Assembly: GCA_964019335.1 (NCBI GenBank)
Contig: OZ025723.1
Location: 124,001 to 188,000 of the forward strand
Length of the DNA: 64,000 bases
Direction: 5' to 3'
Source of the DNA: Diplonema japonicum
Lineage: Eukaryota; Euglenozoa; Diplonemea; Diplonemida; Diplonemidae
In this document: positions 30,935 to 40,800 of the stretch, piece by piece
Numbering within the stretch: the first letter of the stretch is position 1
How the letters are laid out: every line of letters begins with the position of its first letter
The notes under the pieces: model-generated
Told to the model about the DNA's origin: nothing
Database searches by the model: none
What the model saw: the letters and a program-made list of their open reading frames with translations, nothing else
Position numbers and translations under genes: made by a program

Positions 30935-33274
30935 ATGTCGTTCACAGTCTCGGTCACGACACTGTCGATGGGGTTGAAAACCTTCGAAATCCGGGTGACT
31001 GCGGACACGACGGTAAAACAACTAAAGGAGCTGATCATGCAACAGGACGAGAACTGCCCACCGCCCGACCGACAGCGGCTCATCTACGCAAAACAAGAAC
31101 TGAAAAACGAACACGCTGCCCTCGGAAGCCTGAACCCCCCTGTGAACTACGGGTCCAAGTTCTCAATGGCATCAGAGCTCCATCTCGACGAAGTAGTTGC
31201 CGTCCCCGATATCATGACCAAGGTGACCCACTACCACGATGTGACAGAAGAAGTTGCTGTGAGGCCAGACATGACAGTGGACGAAGTCCTGAACGAGCTA
31301 CGAATGGGAACACGCGGAGACATCTGGAGCAGCGGTGGGATGCTCTACCAAGGGGCACCCCTAGACGGACACCAAATTTTGTGCGACCTCCCGGGGTTCA
31401 CAACCGCCCCGGCCCTTCAGTTCTTCCCCCCTGTGAATTCCAACTCTGCTGTGATAACACCTGTCCTTCAACCAGACTCTGCTCTGTGGGTGGAGGTTCG
31501 ATTCTACGAAGGTACCGATCACACATCGACGCTGATACAAGTCAGTCCTGAGAGGACCGTTGGGGATTTCAAGGAAGACATTGCAGGTGCATTCTCTGCA
31601 ATGGGGAAGGACATCCCGCGTACCCGCCAGCACCTCGTGTACAGCGGGCAGGTGAAGACGGACACCGACCTCGTTTCAAGCTTCCCGTTTGGAACACGAG
31701 GAACGTCATTCGAACCTGCCATCTTCCAACTGTACAGCAGGCAAGGTGAAGGTGACCACCCGCTCCTCCCACCCACCGGAGATACTGAATCGCAAGCTTC
31801 CCGTAATTCCTCCAACGAGGCCACTGCTATTGTAGCGAAGGTTATGCTGCCGTTTTTATGTTTTTTGGTGTTGGGGCTTGGGGTGGTTCTTTGTGTTCTT
31901 GGTGCGATGAGTCTAACTACGGGCAGCAGTGAGACGGGGCTGTGCAGGGCAAGCTTTTCCACAATCGCTCGGGGCGTAAACTGCAACGACAGAGTTCTCT
32001 TGAGGAACGGGGGGTACGCGTACAAACCCGCTATTTCTTACCTGAATTACAATACCTCAATAGACTTCTACACGCAGCCCTGTGAAACGTGCAACTTCAC
32101 CGAAGCATTGCAACGGAGCGAAACACCCTGGAGAGAAGTCTGCCCGACGGGCGAGGAACTTCCAATCGTAACAAACGAGATCCCCAGCGAATTATGCAAG
32201 CGGGCACAAGACGGAACCTCACCGTACTACCCCTTGGACGGGTGGCTTGATAAACAAGGGAAATGGAGGTCATCGGCGGGGCTCATTAACGTCCCTGAGA
32301 AGTTGTTTTTGAAGATCCCGAGATACGGGAATCTACAGGATGACAACACTGGGTGGAACCTTAGTCTGTTTGTTTCGAACGAGGAGTGCAGTTTGCAAGC
32401 GGTGCCGCCGTCTGCCGTGGAGGATTCTTTTGGAGCTGTATGCATGGTGACAGAGGTTAAGGGAACGGTGGTTCATGACAGGCGGTGCACTGGGACGGAT
32501 CGGCGGACCACGTCCTACCGTTTGATAAACTCGGTGATGTCGTCGAGCGCCTGCCGCGACGTGTGCAAATGGGACTGCGAGAACCCCGGTACTGATAAAA
32601 AAACCACGTTTGACGGTTCTTGCTGCGATTCTGTGTACGACAACACCCAAACACGATGCGTCTGCACGCGGAACAAAGCCAACAGGAACACCACCGCAGC
32701 TCCCGGGCACACCGCAATTCTGACACCGCCAATCGAACTTTCTACAAACACAGACCCGAAAAACACCGTTTTTTTCAAGTACGAAAGGAAGCTCGCCACC
32801 AACAGTGGCTTCCCCGACATTGCTCTTGTAGACGATGTGTCCCGTGTGAAGGACTGTGCCAAGCTCTGCGTTGAGACGAACGGTTGCAAAACATTCGTGT
32901 ACGAAGAGTTCAAAAAGACTTGTCAGCTGTGGTCTCCTCCTGTAAAGGAAATTAACCAACCCAGCGGTATGCCGGACGGGCCTATAGGAACCGCCACGTA
33001 CACCACGAACCCCCATACGAGGATTGTGCAGAATAAGCTTGTTTTACCTACTACAGACTGGCAGTTCGCGGTGAAGGATGATTGTTTGTACGCTGCACGA
33101 AAGCTTCTTGAATTTCCGTTTGAATGTCACTTGGACGGTGACGGGTCTCCTGTCTTGGGTGCGAACAAATATTCCCCGGAACGGAGCGGCTCGGGGATTG
33201 CCATGTTCATCATATCCTTTGTTTTCCTGTGCTGGGCCTGTTGCTTGTGTCTTTACGCGATCATGGACGACTAA
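30935..33274 (+). CDS. UBL-TM-PAN membrane protein, copy 3
   Basis: Intronless, 779 residues. The start at 30935 is the only ATG in frame with the UBL1 conserved start. Layout as in copy 2: three UBL domains (first 270 residues), helix 1 at about 302-325 (FLVLGLGVVLCVLGAM), ectodomain, helix 2 at about 754-777 (FIISFVFLCWACCLCLYAIM). The ectodomain has CRDVCKWDCENP ... SCCDSVYDNTQTRCVCT and a PAN-like motif DCAKLCVETNGCKTFVYEEF with KTCQLW. Its first 248 coding bases are, as far as I can read, identical to copy 2, whereas the ectodomain is quite different. Last residues are acidic (MDD). Whatever the extracellular partner is, it must differ between copies, while the intracellular output is shared. 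Confidence 0.75.
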   Translation: MSFTVSVTTLSMGLKTFEIRVTADTTVKQLKELIMQQDENCPPPDRQRLIYAKQELKNEHAALGSLNPPVNYGSKFSMASELHLDEVVAVPDIMTKVTHYHDVTEEVAVRPDMTVDEVLNELRMGTRGDIWSSGGMLYQGAPLDGHQILCDLPGFTTAPALQFFPPVNSNSAVITPVLQPDSALWVEVRFYEGTDHTSTLIQVSPERTVGDFKEDIAGAFSAMGKDIPRTRQHLVYSGQVKTDTDLVSSFPFGTRGTSFEPAIFQLYSRQGEGDHPLLPPTGDTESQASRNSSNEATAIVAKVMLPFLCFLVLGLGVVLCVLGAMSLTTGSSETGLCRASFSTIARGVNCNDRVLLRNGGYAYKPAISYLNYNTSIDFYTQPCETCNFTEALQRSETPWREVCPTGEELPIVTNEIPSELCKRAQDGTSPYYPLDGWLDKQGKWRSSAGLINVPEKLFLKIPRYGNLQDDNTGWNLSLFVSNEECSLQAVPPSAVEDSFGAVCMVTEVKGTVVHDRRCTGTDRRTTSYRLINSVMSSSACRDVCKWDCENPGTDKKTTFDGSCCDSVYDNTQTRCVCTRNKANRNTTAAPGHTAILTPPIELSTNTDPKNTVFFKYERKLATNSGFPDIALVDDVSRVKDCAKLCVETNGCKTFVYEEFKKTCQLWSPPVKEINQPSGMPDGPIGTATYTTNPHTRIVQNKLVLPTTDWQFAVKDDCLYAARKLLEFPFECHLDGDGSPVLGANKYSPERSGSGIAMFIISFVFLCWACCLCLYAIMDD

Positions 33275-33851
33275 AGAAGGTGAGGAAACAAAAAGAAAGT
33301 AAAATAAAAGAAAAGAAAAGTGTAATCTCCCCTCTTCCCCCCCCCCCCCCCCCCCACATCGATGATTACTACAAAGTGGTGGCGTGCATTGGAACGCCGT
33401 TTGGCACGTGTAGTTTCCCCCCCCCCCCAGATTTTTTTCTTCTTACTTACAACAAGGTGGCCACATTTATTATGATCGGGGGGGGGGGGGAGAGGAAGAA
33501 TTTTCCCCCCAGAAATGGTTAACACCCCCCCTCCCCTCCAGGGTGCTTGTGCAGCGACAAAAGTTTTCTTTCCTATGAATCCTTTTTCCCAGAAAACACG
33601 TCAAGAAAAGGCACATCGGTCTGCTTCGGGGGAACCCGAAGTGGTGTCTTGCTTCCCCCCCCCCCCCCCCCCCCCCTTCTTCTTGTTATGTTTATGTTCA
33701 GGATGTATTCTCTATTCGGTAAAAAAGAAAAAAAAAAACTGTTTTCTACATCTCGAAATCTCTTTGTAAGAACCAATAGGACAAACGAAAAGGAGAAACC
33801 AAATGGTGCTAGAGAGCACAGACTAGAGAATAAAGAGAACACTAGTGGGCG
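33275..33851. other. homopolymer-rich intergenic
   Basis: C-runs (33337-33355, 33655-33676), a G-run (33479-33491) and short mixed pieces. No gene seen. Confidence 0.5.
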
Positions 33852-35627
33852 ATGCCTGCGCGACCGAGGCTGCCGCCTGCTACCGGTTACTGGGGTAACA
33901 CAGGGTACAAGGGGAAGTTTGGGGATGCGAATGTGTTGAACTTGAAGGTAGTGACGAACATCCCCCGCCACAAGGTGGTAGACGCTGCCAGTGTGGATGT
34001 CACGAAGGTCAGCGTGTTTGAATTCCTGGCCATGCTGGGCTCCATCGTGGGCCTCAGCACCAGTGAGCTGCAACTTGAGGTGAAGGGCAAGCGCTACACA
34101 GCTGCTAACTACCAGAAGCTCTCCGCCGTCGGTATTAACGGCCGTGTGCCCATCTCGCTGACGTGGACGCAGCAAGGCGCGGGGCCTGCCTTAGCAGGTA
34201 CTCCAAAGACCCCTGTGCAGCCTGCTCCCATACAAAATCAGGTGCACCCTCATCCCGAGAGGGGGGCCGTTCCTCCCGTGCAGCAGGCCCCTTATGTGCA
34301 ACAGCAGCGTCCTCACCCTGCGCAGCAAGCCCTCCCTGTTCAGCAGCTTCAACAGCAACAGGCCCTTCACGTACAGCAGCAGGCCCCGCCCGCACAGCAT
34401 CAAGCACCGCACGTACAGCAGCAGGCCCCGTTCGTACAACATCAAGCACCGCCTGTACAACAGCAGGCCCCGCCTGCACAGCAAGCCTTTCCCACTAGGG
34501 TTCTTCAGCAGGCTCCACCGGTGCAGCAGCAGGCCCCGCCAGTACAGCATCAAACACTACCCGCACAACAACAAGCACCACCTGCACAACAACAAGCACC
34601 ACTTGCACAACAACAAGCACCACCTGTACAACAACAAGCACCACCTGCACAACAAGCACCACCCGCACAGCAGAGCACGCTAGTTCAGCAAGCCATTCCT
34701 ACAGGGGTTCCTCAGCAGGCTCCTGCACAACTGCAGTTCTCGGAGCAGGGCAAAGCAAAGCAGGACTCCTCCCTGAGCAAGTCGAACTCGCGCCCATACC
34801 CTCAAAACCACCCAGTGGGGTCCAAGCCTGCGATAGGGATACATTACAAGGCAATGCCGGATAAGGGAACGCCACCTGCACCTGCGCCACCCGCCTTTGT
34901 GGCAGTGAAGACAAGGGCACACCTCAAGGAGGCGTCCTCCGCGACATCAGTGCCGACGCTGACGACGGAGTCGAGCGGAGTGGCTGCGAAGGAGATCGAG
35001 AAGGGGTCGACGCTCGGCAAGGTGAGCGTGTCGTCTACCCGTTCTCCTGACAAGCAAAAAGAAGAAAAAAAGGAAAAGGAAAAAGAGGATTTAGGAGAAA
35101 CAGAAAAGCCACCACCCACCCCACCGCCACCTTCTCCGCCTGTGCCTGTGCCTGTGATGGAAACACCAAAAGATGAACCACAAAAGCCCCAGCAAGCTGA
35201 CAAATCTGAGCTCAATGAAAAGTCGAAGATTAGGAGCAGCAGAAGCACAATAGTGAGAAGCCCCTCCCCCATAAAGGACAAGAAGCCCTGGGTACCTGTC
35301 GTCACTGGGAATTCGTACTACCAAATAGACGAGGATGTCATGCGACGGGTTCGTGCCAGGGCTCTCTCGCCTCCTCTGAAGACCCGACCTTCGTCGTGCC
35401 TTAAGAGGACTCTGTCTCCTCGGAGCAGTATCCAGCGCCCCACCCTCACCCAACAGTTCATCCCATCGCCCAGCTACGCAGGCATTAAAGAGGGTTATTA
35501 CTACGGGCATTGCGACAAAGGTCTCGGCTACATCCCGTTCACCCCGCCAAGGCGGCCTTCTAGCCCAGTGAAGCCGCTGTTCAACGCAGCCTATGAGATC
35601 CCTGATGCGTGGAACCCTCAGTACTAG
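33852..35627 (+). CDS. Q/P/A-repeat protein with conserved ends, unknown
   Basis: Intronless, 591 residues. An N-terminal folded domain (about 15-110) has alternating strands and helices (NLKVVTNIPRHKVVDAAS, FEFLAMLGSIVGLSTSELQL, KLSAVGINGRVPISLTW) that look like a divergent ubiquitin fold or a DIX-type domain; this is tentative. Residues about 130-300 are tandem QQQAPPAQ / QHQAPPVQ units. A K/E/P-rich linker follows, then a C-terminal region rich in R, S, P and Y: SYYQIDEDVMRRVRARALSP and GYYYGHCDKGLGYIPFTPP. These Tyr-Gly-Pro patterns recall flagellar microtubule-inner or axonemal proteins, but I cannot name it. Repeat lengths may vary among strains. Confidence 0.55.
   Translation: MPARPRLPPATGYWGNTGYKGKFGDANVLNLKVVTNIPRHKVVDAASVDVTKVSVFEFLAMLGSIVGLSTSELQLEVKGKRYTAANYQKLSAVGINGRVPISLTWTQQGAGPALAGTPKTPVQPAPIQNQVHPHPERGAVPPVQQAPYVQQQRPHPAQQALPVQQLQQQQALHVQQQAPPAQHQAPHVQQQAPFVQHQAPPVQQQAPPAQQAFPTRVLQQAPPVQQQAPPVQHQTLPAQQQAPPAQQQAPLAQQQAPPVQQQAPPAQQAPPAQQSTLVQQAIPTGVPQQAPAQLQFSEQGKAKQDSSLSKSNSRPYPQNHPVGSKPAIGIHYKAMPDKGTPPAPAPPAFVAVKTRAHLKEASSATSVPTLTTESSGVAAKEIEKGSTLGKVSVSSTRSPDKQKEEKKEKEKEDLGETEKPPPTPPPPSPPVPVPVMETPKDEPQKPQQADKSELNEKSKIRSSRSTIVRSPSPIKDKKPWVPVVTGNSYYQIDEDVMRRVRARALSPPLKTRPSSCLKRTLSPRSSIQRPTLTQQFIPSPSYAGIKEGYYYGHCDKGLGYIPFTPPRRPSSPVKPLFNAAYEIPDAWNPQY
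34264..34675. repeat. coding minisatellite, QQQAPP units
   Basis: Imperfect tandem 21-27 nt units encoding (V/A)Q(Q/H)QAPP, most regular at 34560-34650 (CACCACCTGCACAACAACAAG repeated with small changes). Confidence 0.8.
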
Positions 35628-35650
35628 ATTTTGTCGAAAGAACAACAACG

Positions 35651-35681
35651 TTTTTTTTTTTTTTTTTTTTTTTTCTTATAG
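35651..35681 (+). promoter_or_regulatory. candidate trans-splice acceptor of lipase-like gene
   Basis: A 24-nt T-run followed by CTTATAG, 33 bases before the ATG at 35715. Inferred from position and sequence. Confidence 0.35.
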
Positions 35682-35714
35682 AAACATCCGCAAAACTGTA
35701 TCCCCCCAGAAATT

Positions 35715-37472
35715 ATGATGTCACGGGTATTGCTTGTGGTTGGGGTGCTGGCCGTGTGCGGGGTGCACTGTGAGCAACAGCACCAAGAGAGAGATTTCAG
35801 CCACATCACCCACGAGGGTCACGTCGATGGGTTTGTGCTGGACCACGTGTGGGCGATGGAACGCGGAGAGCTTGTGAAATATCAGTTAGGGAAGACATCT
35901 AGGAAGGCACAGCCATTTGAATTTGAGGCTTTCGACCCCAACGTGAGGTCGGCGGCCCGAACAAGGAGCTTGGCAAAGCTCGCAATGGTGGCTGCATACC
36001 TGAAGGAACCCCCTTCCAGCCTCCTCCCCCTTTCCAAGGAGATCATGGATCCCATCATCACAGCAGGGGATGGAATTTACAGCCGTGTGTCATACGAGGC
36101 AGAAGTGGCCGAGATGACCAGGCTTGGGACTGTTATCTACAACGAGGTTCTTGCGGTGACCGACAGCAACTTCACGAAGGTAAGCTCCGCCTACCCGACA
36201 GCGCTCATCGCGTTCAACTTTGTAACCCCTGCTAACCTGCATGTTCTTGTCTTCCGCGGTTCGGCCAGCATGCTGGACACAGTGGACAGCGCGTCCATGG
36301 TGATTCCTCACCTTGCCTCGGGGAAGGGGAAGGAAAATTCGAAAACAGCATGGGAAACAGACGCGGGTCTTGAATGGACGGACTACCAACAAGGCCACCA
36401 CGACAAGGACACCGCAAGCGACAGGACAACCCTCCACAACGATGGAAAGGTCGCTGTTGTGGGGCTTTTCAACATGCTCGGGTTCGCCGCACTGGCCCCG
36501 ACTGGTATCACCCCCGTTGTGCAACAGGTTGCACTCGCATGGATCGCCTATGTCAGGTCGCTGAGCGGATCAATGGCCGCCATCACAGGCCACGCCCTTG
36601 GAGGTTCAAGGGCGGCGGTTGCCTCGATGACAATTAAGGAAAGAACGGATTTCGCTGTACAAACACTGACATTCGGTGGTGTGGGCGCTGCATGCTGGCC
36701 GAGGACGAACTATTTCGGTAGAATCCTATTAAACAGCAGCACCGACCAGCAACAGATCACCGAGTACGTGCATCCTCTGGACATCACAGGGCACCAGCTC
36801 GGACGTGACGTTGGCTCGCACTGCTTCGTCGGGAAGCAGGACATTACAACCTCCAACGCCATGAAATGGTGCAGGAACTCATCGGGGCTGGACCCTGCGT
36901 ACGTCATGAGGCTTGAGGTGGCTAAGGTTGTACAGCCGTTTGTCGTCCAGACCAGAGCACAGATGACAGCAGCCATGAACGCGGCAGTGCAGTCAGGCAG
37001 TGTCGCGGCGATCAGGCAGGTTACTATCCAGAACCTCACATTTGAAGGTCTTGTTGCAAACCTTGGTGGTTTTACTGCTTGGCTCAACCAGACTGAGGAG
37101 CAGGACTACATTTCTTCGCAGCAGTGTAAGTACTTCACGCACAGGCCGCTTCCTCTTTACGATGCCATCGTTGCAGAGCTCAACGCTGACGGTTCTACAA
37201 AGTCTGGCTGCGGGTACACCCGTGCTGTCGCCTGGGGCGGGGAACAGTGCCCTTGGAATTTCCCCGCGCAGCACGATGATGACGATGATTTCTTCACAGG
37301 GAAACCGGGTGGTCCCGCCTTCATCGTTTTCATCACGATTACCTTTATTGTGTTCGTTGTTGGGATTGCGACATGCTGCTCCCGTACTGAGGAAGATATG
37401 CACTCGGAATGGGACCCGGAAGAAGAAGACCAATTCATAGCTGAACAGGAAAACGCTGATCAAGAGGAGTAG
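35715..37472 (+). CDS. membrane-anchored class-3 lipase-like protein, nucleophile missing
   Basis: Intronless, 585 residues. N-terminal signal peptide (RVLLVVGVLAVCGVHC, residues 4-19). Residues about 120-490 match the fungal-type (class 3) lipase fold: LHVLVFRGSAS where the oxyanion strand lies, and the elbow ITGHALGGSRAAVAS, in which lipases have GHSLGG. The nucleophile position is Ala294. Asp356 in HPLDITGH and His476 in YFTHRPLPLYD are placed like the other two triad members. A single transmembrane helix at about 532-554 is followed by a very acidic cytosolic tail. It is therefore a type I membrane protein with a probably inactive luminal or extracellular lipase domain. It may bind lipid or act as a regulator. 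Start could be either of two adjacent ATGs. Confidence 0.75.
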   Translation: MMSRVLLVVGVLAVCGVHCEQQHQERDFSHITHEGHVDGFVLDHVWAMERGELVKYQLGKTSRKAQPFEFEAFDPNVRSAARTRSLAKLAMVAAYLKEPPSSLLPLSKEIMDPIITAGDGIYSRVSYEAEVAEMTRLGTVIYNEVLAVTDSNFTKVSSAYPTALIAFNFVTPANLHVLVFRGSASMLDTVDSASMVIPHLASGKGKENSKTAWETDAGLEWTDYQQGHHDKDTASDRTTLHNDGKVAVVGLFNMLGFAALAPTGITPVVQQVALAWIAYVRSLSGSMAAITGHALGGSRAAVASMTIKERTDFAVQTLTFGGVGAACWPRTNYFGRILLNSSTDQQQITEYVHPLDITGHQLGRDVGSHCFVGKQDITTSNAMKWCRNSSGLDPAYVMRLEVAKVVQPFVVQTRAQMTAAMNAAVQSGSVAAIRQVTIQNLTFEGLVANLGGFTAWLNQTEEQDYISSQQCKYFTHRPLPLYDAIVAELNADGSTKSGCGYTRAVAWGGEQCPWNFPAQHDDDDDFFTGKPGGPAFIVFITITFIVFVVGIATCCSRTEEDMHSEWDPEEEDQFIAEQENADQEE

Positions 37473-38655
37473 GACACAAGGTGGTCTTGATAAAAAAAAA
37501 AAAAAAAAATGGGGTCAAAAAAAAAGGGGGATATCCGTTTCTGTTTGATAGAAAGAAAAAGAAGGAAAAAAAGAAGAAAAAAAAAGAAAAGAAAAAAAAA
37601 AAAAAAAAAAACGGGGGCGTTCCGAGGAATTCTTTTTTGTTGATGTGTGTTGATTCTATTTTTTTGCTCAGTTTTTCTTTTTTTTTTTTTTACTTCTCCT
37701 CAAAAAGGGTGGAGGGAATGGGGAAATTTAAAAAAAAAAAAAGAAAAAGAAAGTAGGGGGAGATGCAGGGTGATGGTTAAATTTTAAAAAAAAAAAGTGT
37801 AGTTATGCCCCAGCCTCGGTTAAGGAGGGAGAGAAAAAAAAATGAGAATACCCTGTGCGCTCCTGTTCCCCCTCCCCTCCCTCCCCCTCCCACTAGTTCC
37901 CATTCCATTCAAAATTCGTAGCTCAGAGCTGAGTGTTTTCCATTCCCCCCCCCAAAAAAAAAGATTTTTACAAGGTCAAGCAGAGGAAAAAAGGTTGGAA
38001 AGAAAATGTTTTTTTTTTCTTCTTTTTTTCTCTTCCTTCGCTTTTTGATTTGCTTAACCTAGCCCCCCTTTTTATCCCCCAGCTTTGTTTTTTTTTTTCG
38101 GTTTTCTTTTTTTTTTTTTTTTTTGCCTTCCCCTCCTCTTGCAGCTAAAAATAAAAACTGGAAAAAAAAATGAAGAAGCGCTGCCCTTTCCCCCTCAAAA
38201 TAAAGAGGACAATTCTTTTTAACCCATCCCCTGTAGGTGCATTATTTGCCCCCCTCCCCCCTTCTTCCCCTTTTTTTATTTTTACAGTGGGAAGTACTTT
38301 CTTAGAAAGAAGGAGCGTTCTGAGGCAGTAATGTAGGCTAGGTGATTGTAGGATCACACTAGAAAGCGAGAGGTACTATAAAAATAAAATAAAAAAAATA
38401 ATAAGCGAGAATATTCCTGCCCGCCTGCCCCCCACTCTCCCCAGCTGTGTAGAGCTTTTTTTTTTTTTTCCTTTTTTTTCCCGCTTAGTATCCTTTTCCG
38501 TCCCATTTCCCCCTTTTTTTCTTCCCATACCTCCGCGCTCCTTTGAAATGGAAAAAAAAAAAAGAAAAAAAAATCGAGTTTAGTTTCAGCTGACTACTAG
38601 AAAATATAAAAAAAAAAAAAAAATGAAAAAAAATAAGATCGAGAAAAAAAAAGGG

Positions 38656-38687
<32 letters not shown>

Positions 38688-39418
38688 GAATAAGAAAAAA
38701 AAAATTGAAATAATACCCGCAAAAAGTCGGAAGGAGAAAAAGAAAGAAAAAAAAAAGAGAATTCCTTGAGGGGAAGGAGGGCCCTTTTTCTTTTTTTAAA
38801 GAGGATCCTGTCACGCACAGCAGGTTTTCTTTCAAAAACACGTTTTAAAATCACTTCCTCCATTCCTTCCGACTTGGGCCCCCCCTCTATGGTTCTCTTT
38901 CTTTCCCTTCCCTAATTCCCTCCAGTATCACTTCTTTTTTTACCCCTTCTTCCTTTTCTTTCTGTGTGGTGTACTTTCTTTCTTTTTTTTCTTTTTTTTT
39001 TTGCTACCCCCCCGCCATCTCCCCCATCTTTTTTTTTCTTTTTATATTTTTTTTTTTTCCCTCCCTCCACCTCGTAGGTTTATGAGTGTGTGAGTGGCAC
39101 TTTGTTTTTTTTTTGTTCCTTTCTCTCCTCCCCCCCCTTTTTTTTTACCCCATTTCACCTTTTTTTTTTGTCCCACCCCCCTTTTTTCTTCTTCTTTTTT
39201 CCTTCTATATTTTATTGCGTTGCTGTATCGATGGGGGGGGGAAAAAATAATAAAAAATCTGGGCTGTCGAACTGCTCTTTTTTTTTTCTTCTTGGCGTAT
39301 TAAGACGGGGGCGGCTATGCTGGGCAAGAAACGGGGAAACGTTTCCGTTTCCACAAAAAAAAAAAAAATGTCCGAGTTATTTTGGCGACCGGACATTTGT
39401 TCATTTTACAGTGTTTAG

Positions 39419-39451
<33 letters not shown>
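37473..39451. other. homopolymer-rich intergenic
   Basis: About 2 kb of A- and T-runs with short C-rich pieces; 38300-38410 has ordinary composition but no ORF. No RNA gene recognised. Ends in a 30-nt A-run before the next ATG. Confidence 0.5.
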
Positions 39452-39455
<4 letters not shown>

Positions 39456-39922
39456 AGGTGAGAATAAATGTTCCCAAAACAGGTCTTACAGATGATGGTG
39501 TGAAAGTGATAGGGGAAGGACTTGACACAAAAGAGTGCCCAACTAATTATATCGATTTGAGCCACAACAGCAAAGTCACGGATCTGGGTGTCTTCTACTT
39601 GGCGAGAGGGCTGGCAAAGAACACTACCGTTCAAGTTCTAAAGCTAAACGGCACGGGTCTCACAGACCGAGGACTGGACGTTATTGCCAAGGCCCTTGAA
39701 ACAAATTCGGCCCTGCGAGATCTAAGCATAAAGGGTACTTCCGTAACTCCCGCAGGGCTGCAGAGCTTTTCCAGATCAATTCAATTGCACAACAGAAGCC
39801 TGAAAACCCTGGAGACAAGCCCGCACCTCCCTGCATGCAAAGGCCTCACTCGATGCCCCGGGAAGAAGGCACCTGAGGCGAACACGGGGAACGGAAATTC
39901 TTGGACAAATTTTCATTTTTGA
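39452..39922 (+). CDS. small leucine-rich repeat protein (RNI-type)
   Basis: A 156-residue ORF with three or four ribonuclease-inhibitor-type LRRs: NYIDLSHNSKVTDLGVFYLA, VQVLKLNGTGLTDRGLDVIA and LRDLSIKGTSVTPAGLQSFS, each about 28-30 residues with the LxxLxLxxT/N core and an ALxxN helix. The rest (residues 115-156) is not repeat-like. RNI-type proteins normally carry more repeats, so this may be a fragment or a small adaptor. It starts immediately after an A-run, like many genes here. Confidence 0.7.
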
Positions 39923-40075
39923 CACACAAAAAAAAAAAACAAAAAAAAAAAAAAAAAAAAAAAAAAAGCACAATAACACAGGGGAGGAAAGGGGGAAAAA
40001 AAAAAGAAAAAAAGAAAAAAAAAAAAAAAACAAGAAAAAAAAAAAATCCTCCGGCACCCAAATGTATAAGGCCCG

Positions 40076-40460
40076 ATGACGGACTCACCTGCGAAGCGCG
40101 CGCCAGTAACTGGAACAAGGGTTGTGCGGAGTAAGGGAGATGTGAGGAGCCCCTTGAAAAGCAGCCTCGGAAGCAGCACAGGTAGCATAGGCGAGGATAA
40201 AAAGAAGAGACCGTACACAACCCCAAGCAGGCCTGGACAGGAGAAGAGGGACCCGACGACACCCACACGTACCGTCCGCCCTTACCGGCCTAACACCGGT
40301 GGAGTGGAGAGACCTTCAGCAACAGGCATGATGGCAGTTGTAGAAAGCGATGATTTCGATGACCCCTCGGTCAACTTTAATGAACCGATCGAGTGGATCA
40401 ATGAAGAAACACCCCCTCCACTACCTTCTCAGCCATCGCTTCAACAACCGCAGCGACAGC

Positions 40461-40498
<38 letters not shown>

Positions 40499-40754
40499 CC
40501 TCTTGAACTGACCAGTTCTTCCATGTCCTTGGGGCGGGACGGGTGCAGAGTGCGGACCGGGAGCAAGACCTTGATAGGTAAAGGTTCCTTTGGTCATGTG
40601 TACAAAGGCCTCCACGAGGGAACCAATCAGATTGTGGCCATCAAGGAGGTGCATCTCACCGGGGAGTCGGCCGACAAGGTGACGATGATAAAGAAGGAGA
40701 TCCAGTTGATGAAACGACTGGACCATCCAAACATTGTGAGGTGTTTAAAAAAAA

Positions 40755-40800
<46 letters not shown>

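Noticed and set aside
30727-31551. 274-residue ORF overlapping copy 3 in another frame
   Set aside because: It is the shadow of the identical 5' block; the same off-frame text occurs in copy 2. The UBL frame is clearly the real one.
32333-33016. 227-residue minus-strand ORF
   Set aside because: Antisense to UBL receptor copy 3; Cys- and Arg-rich shadow with no family features.
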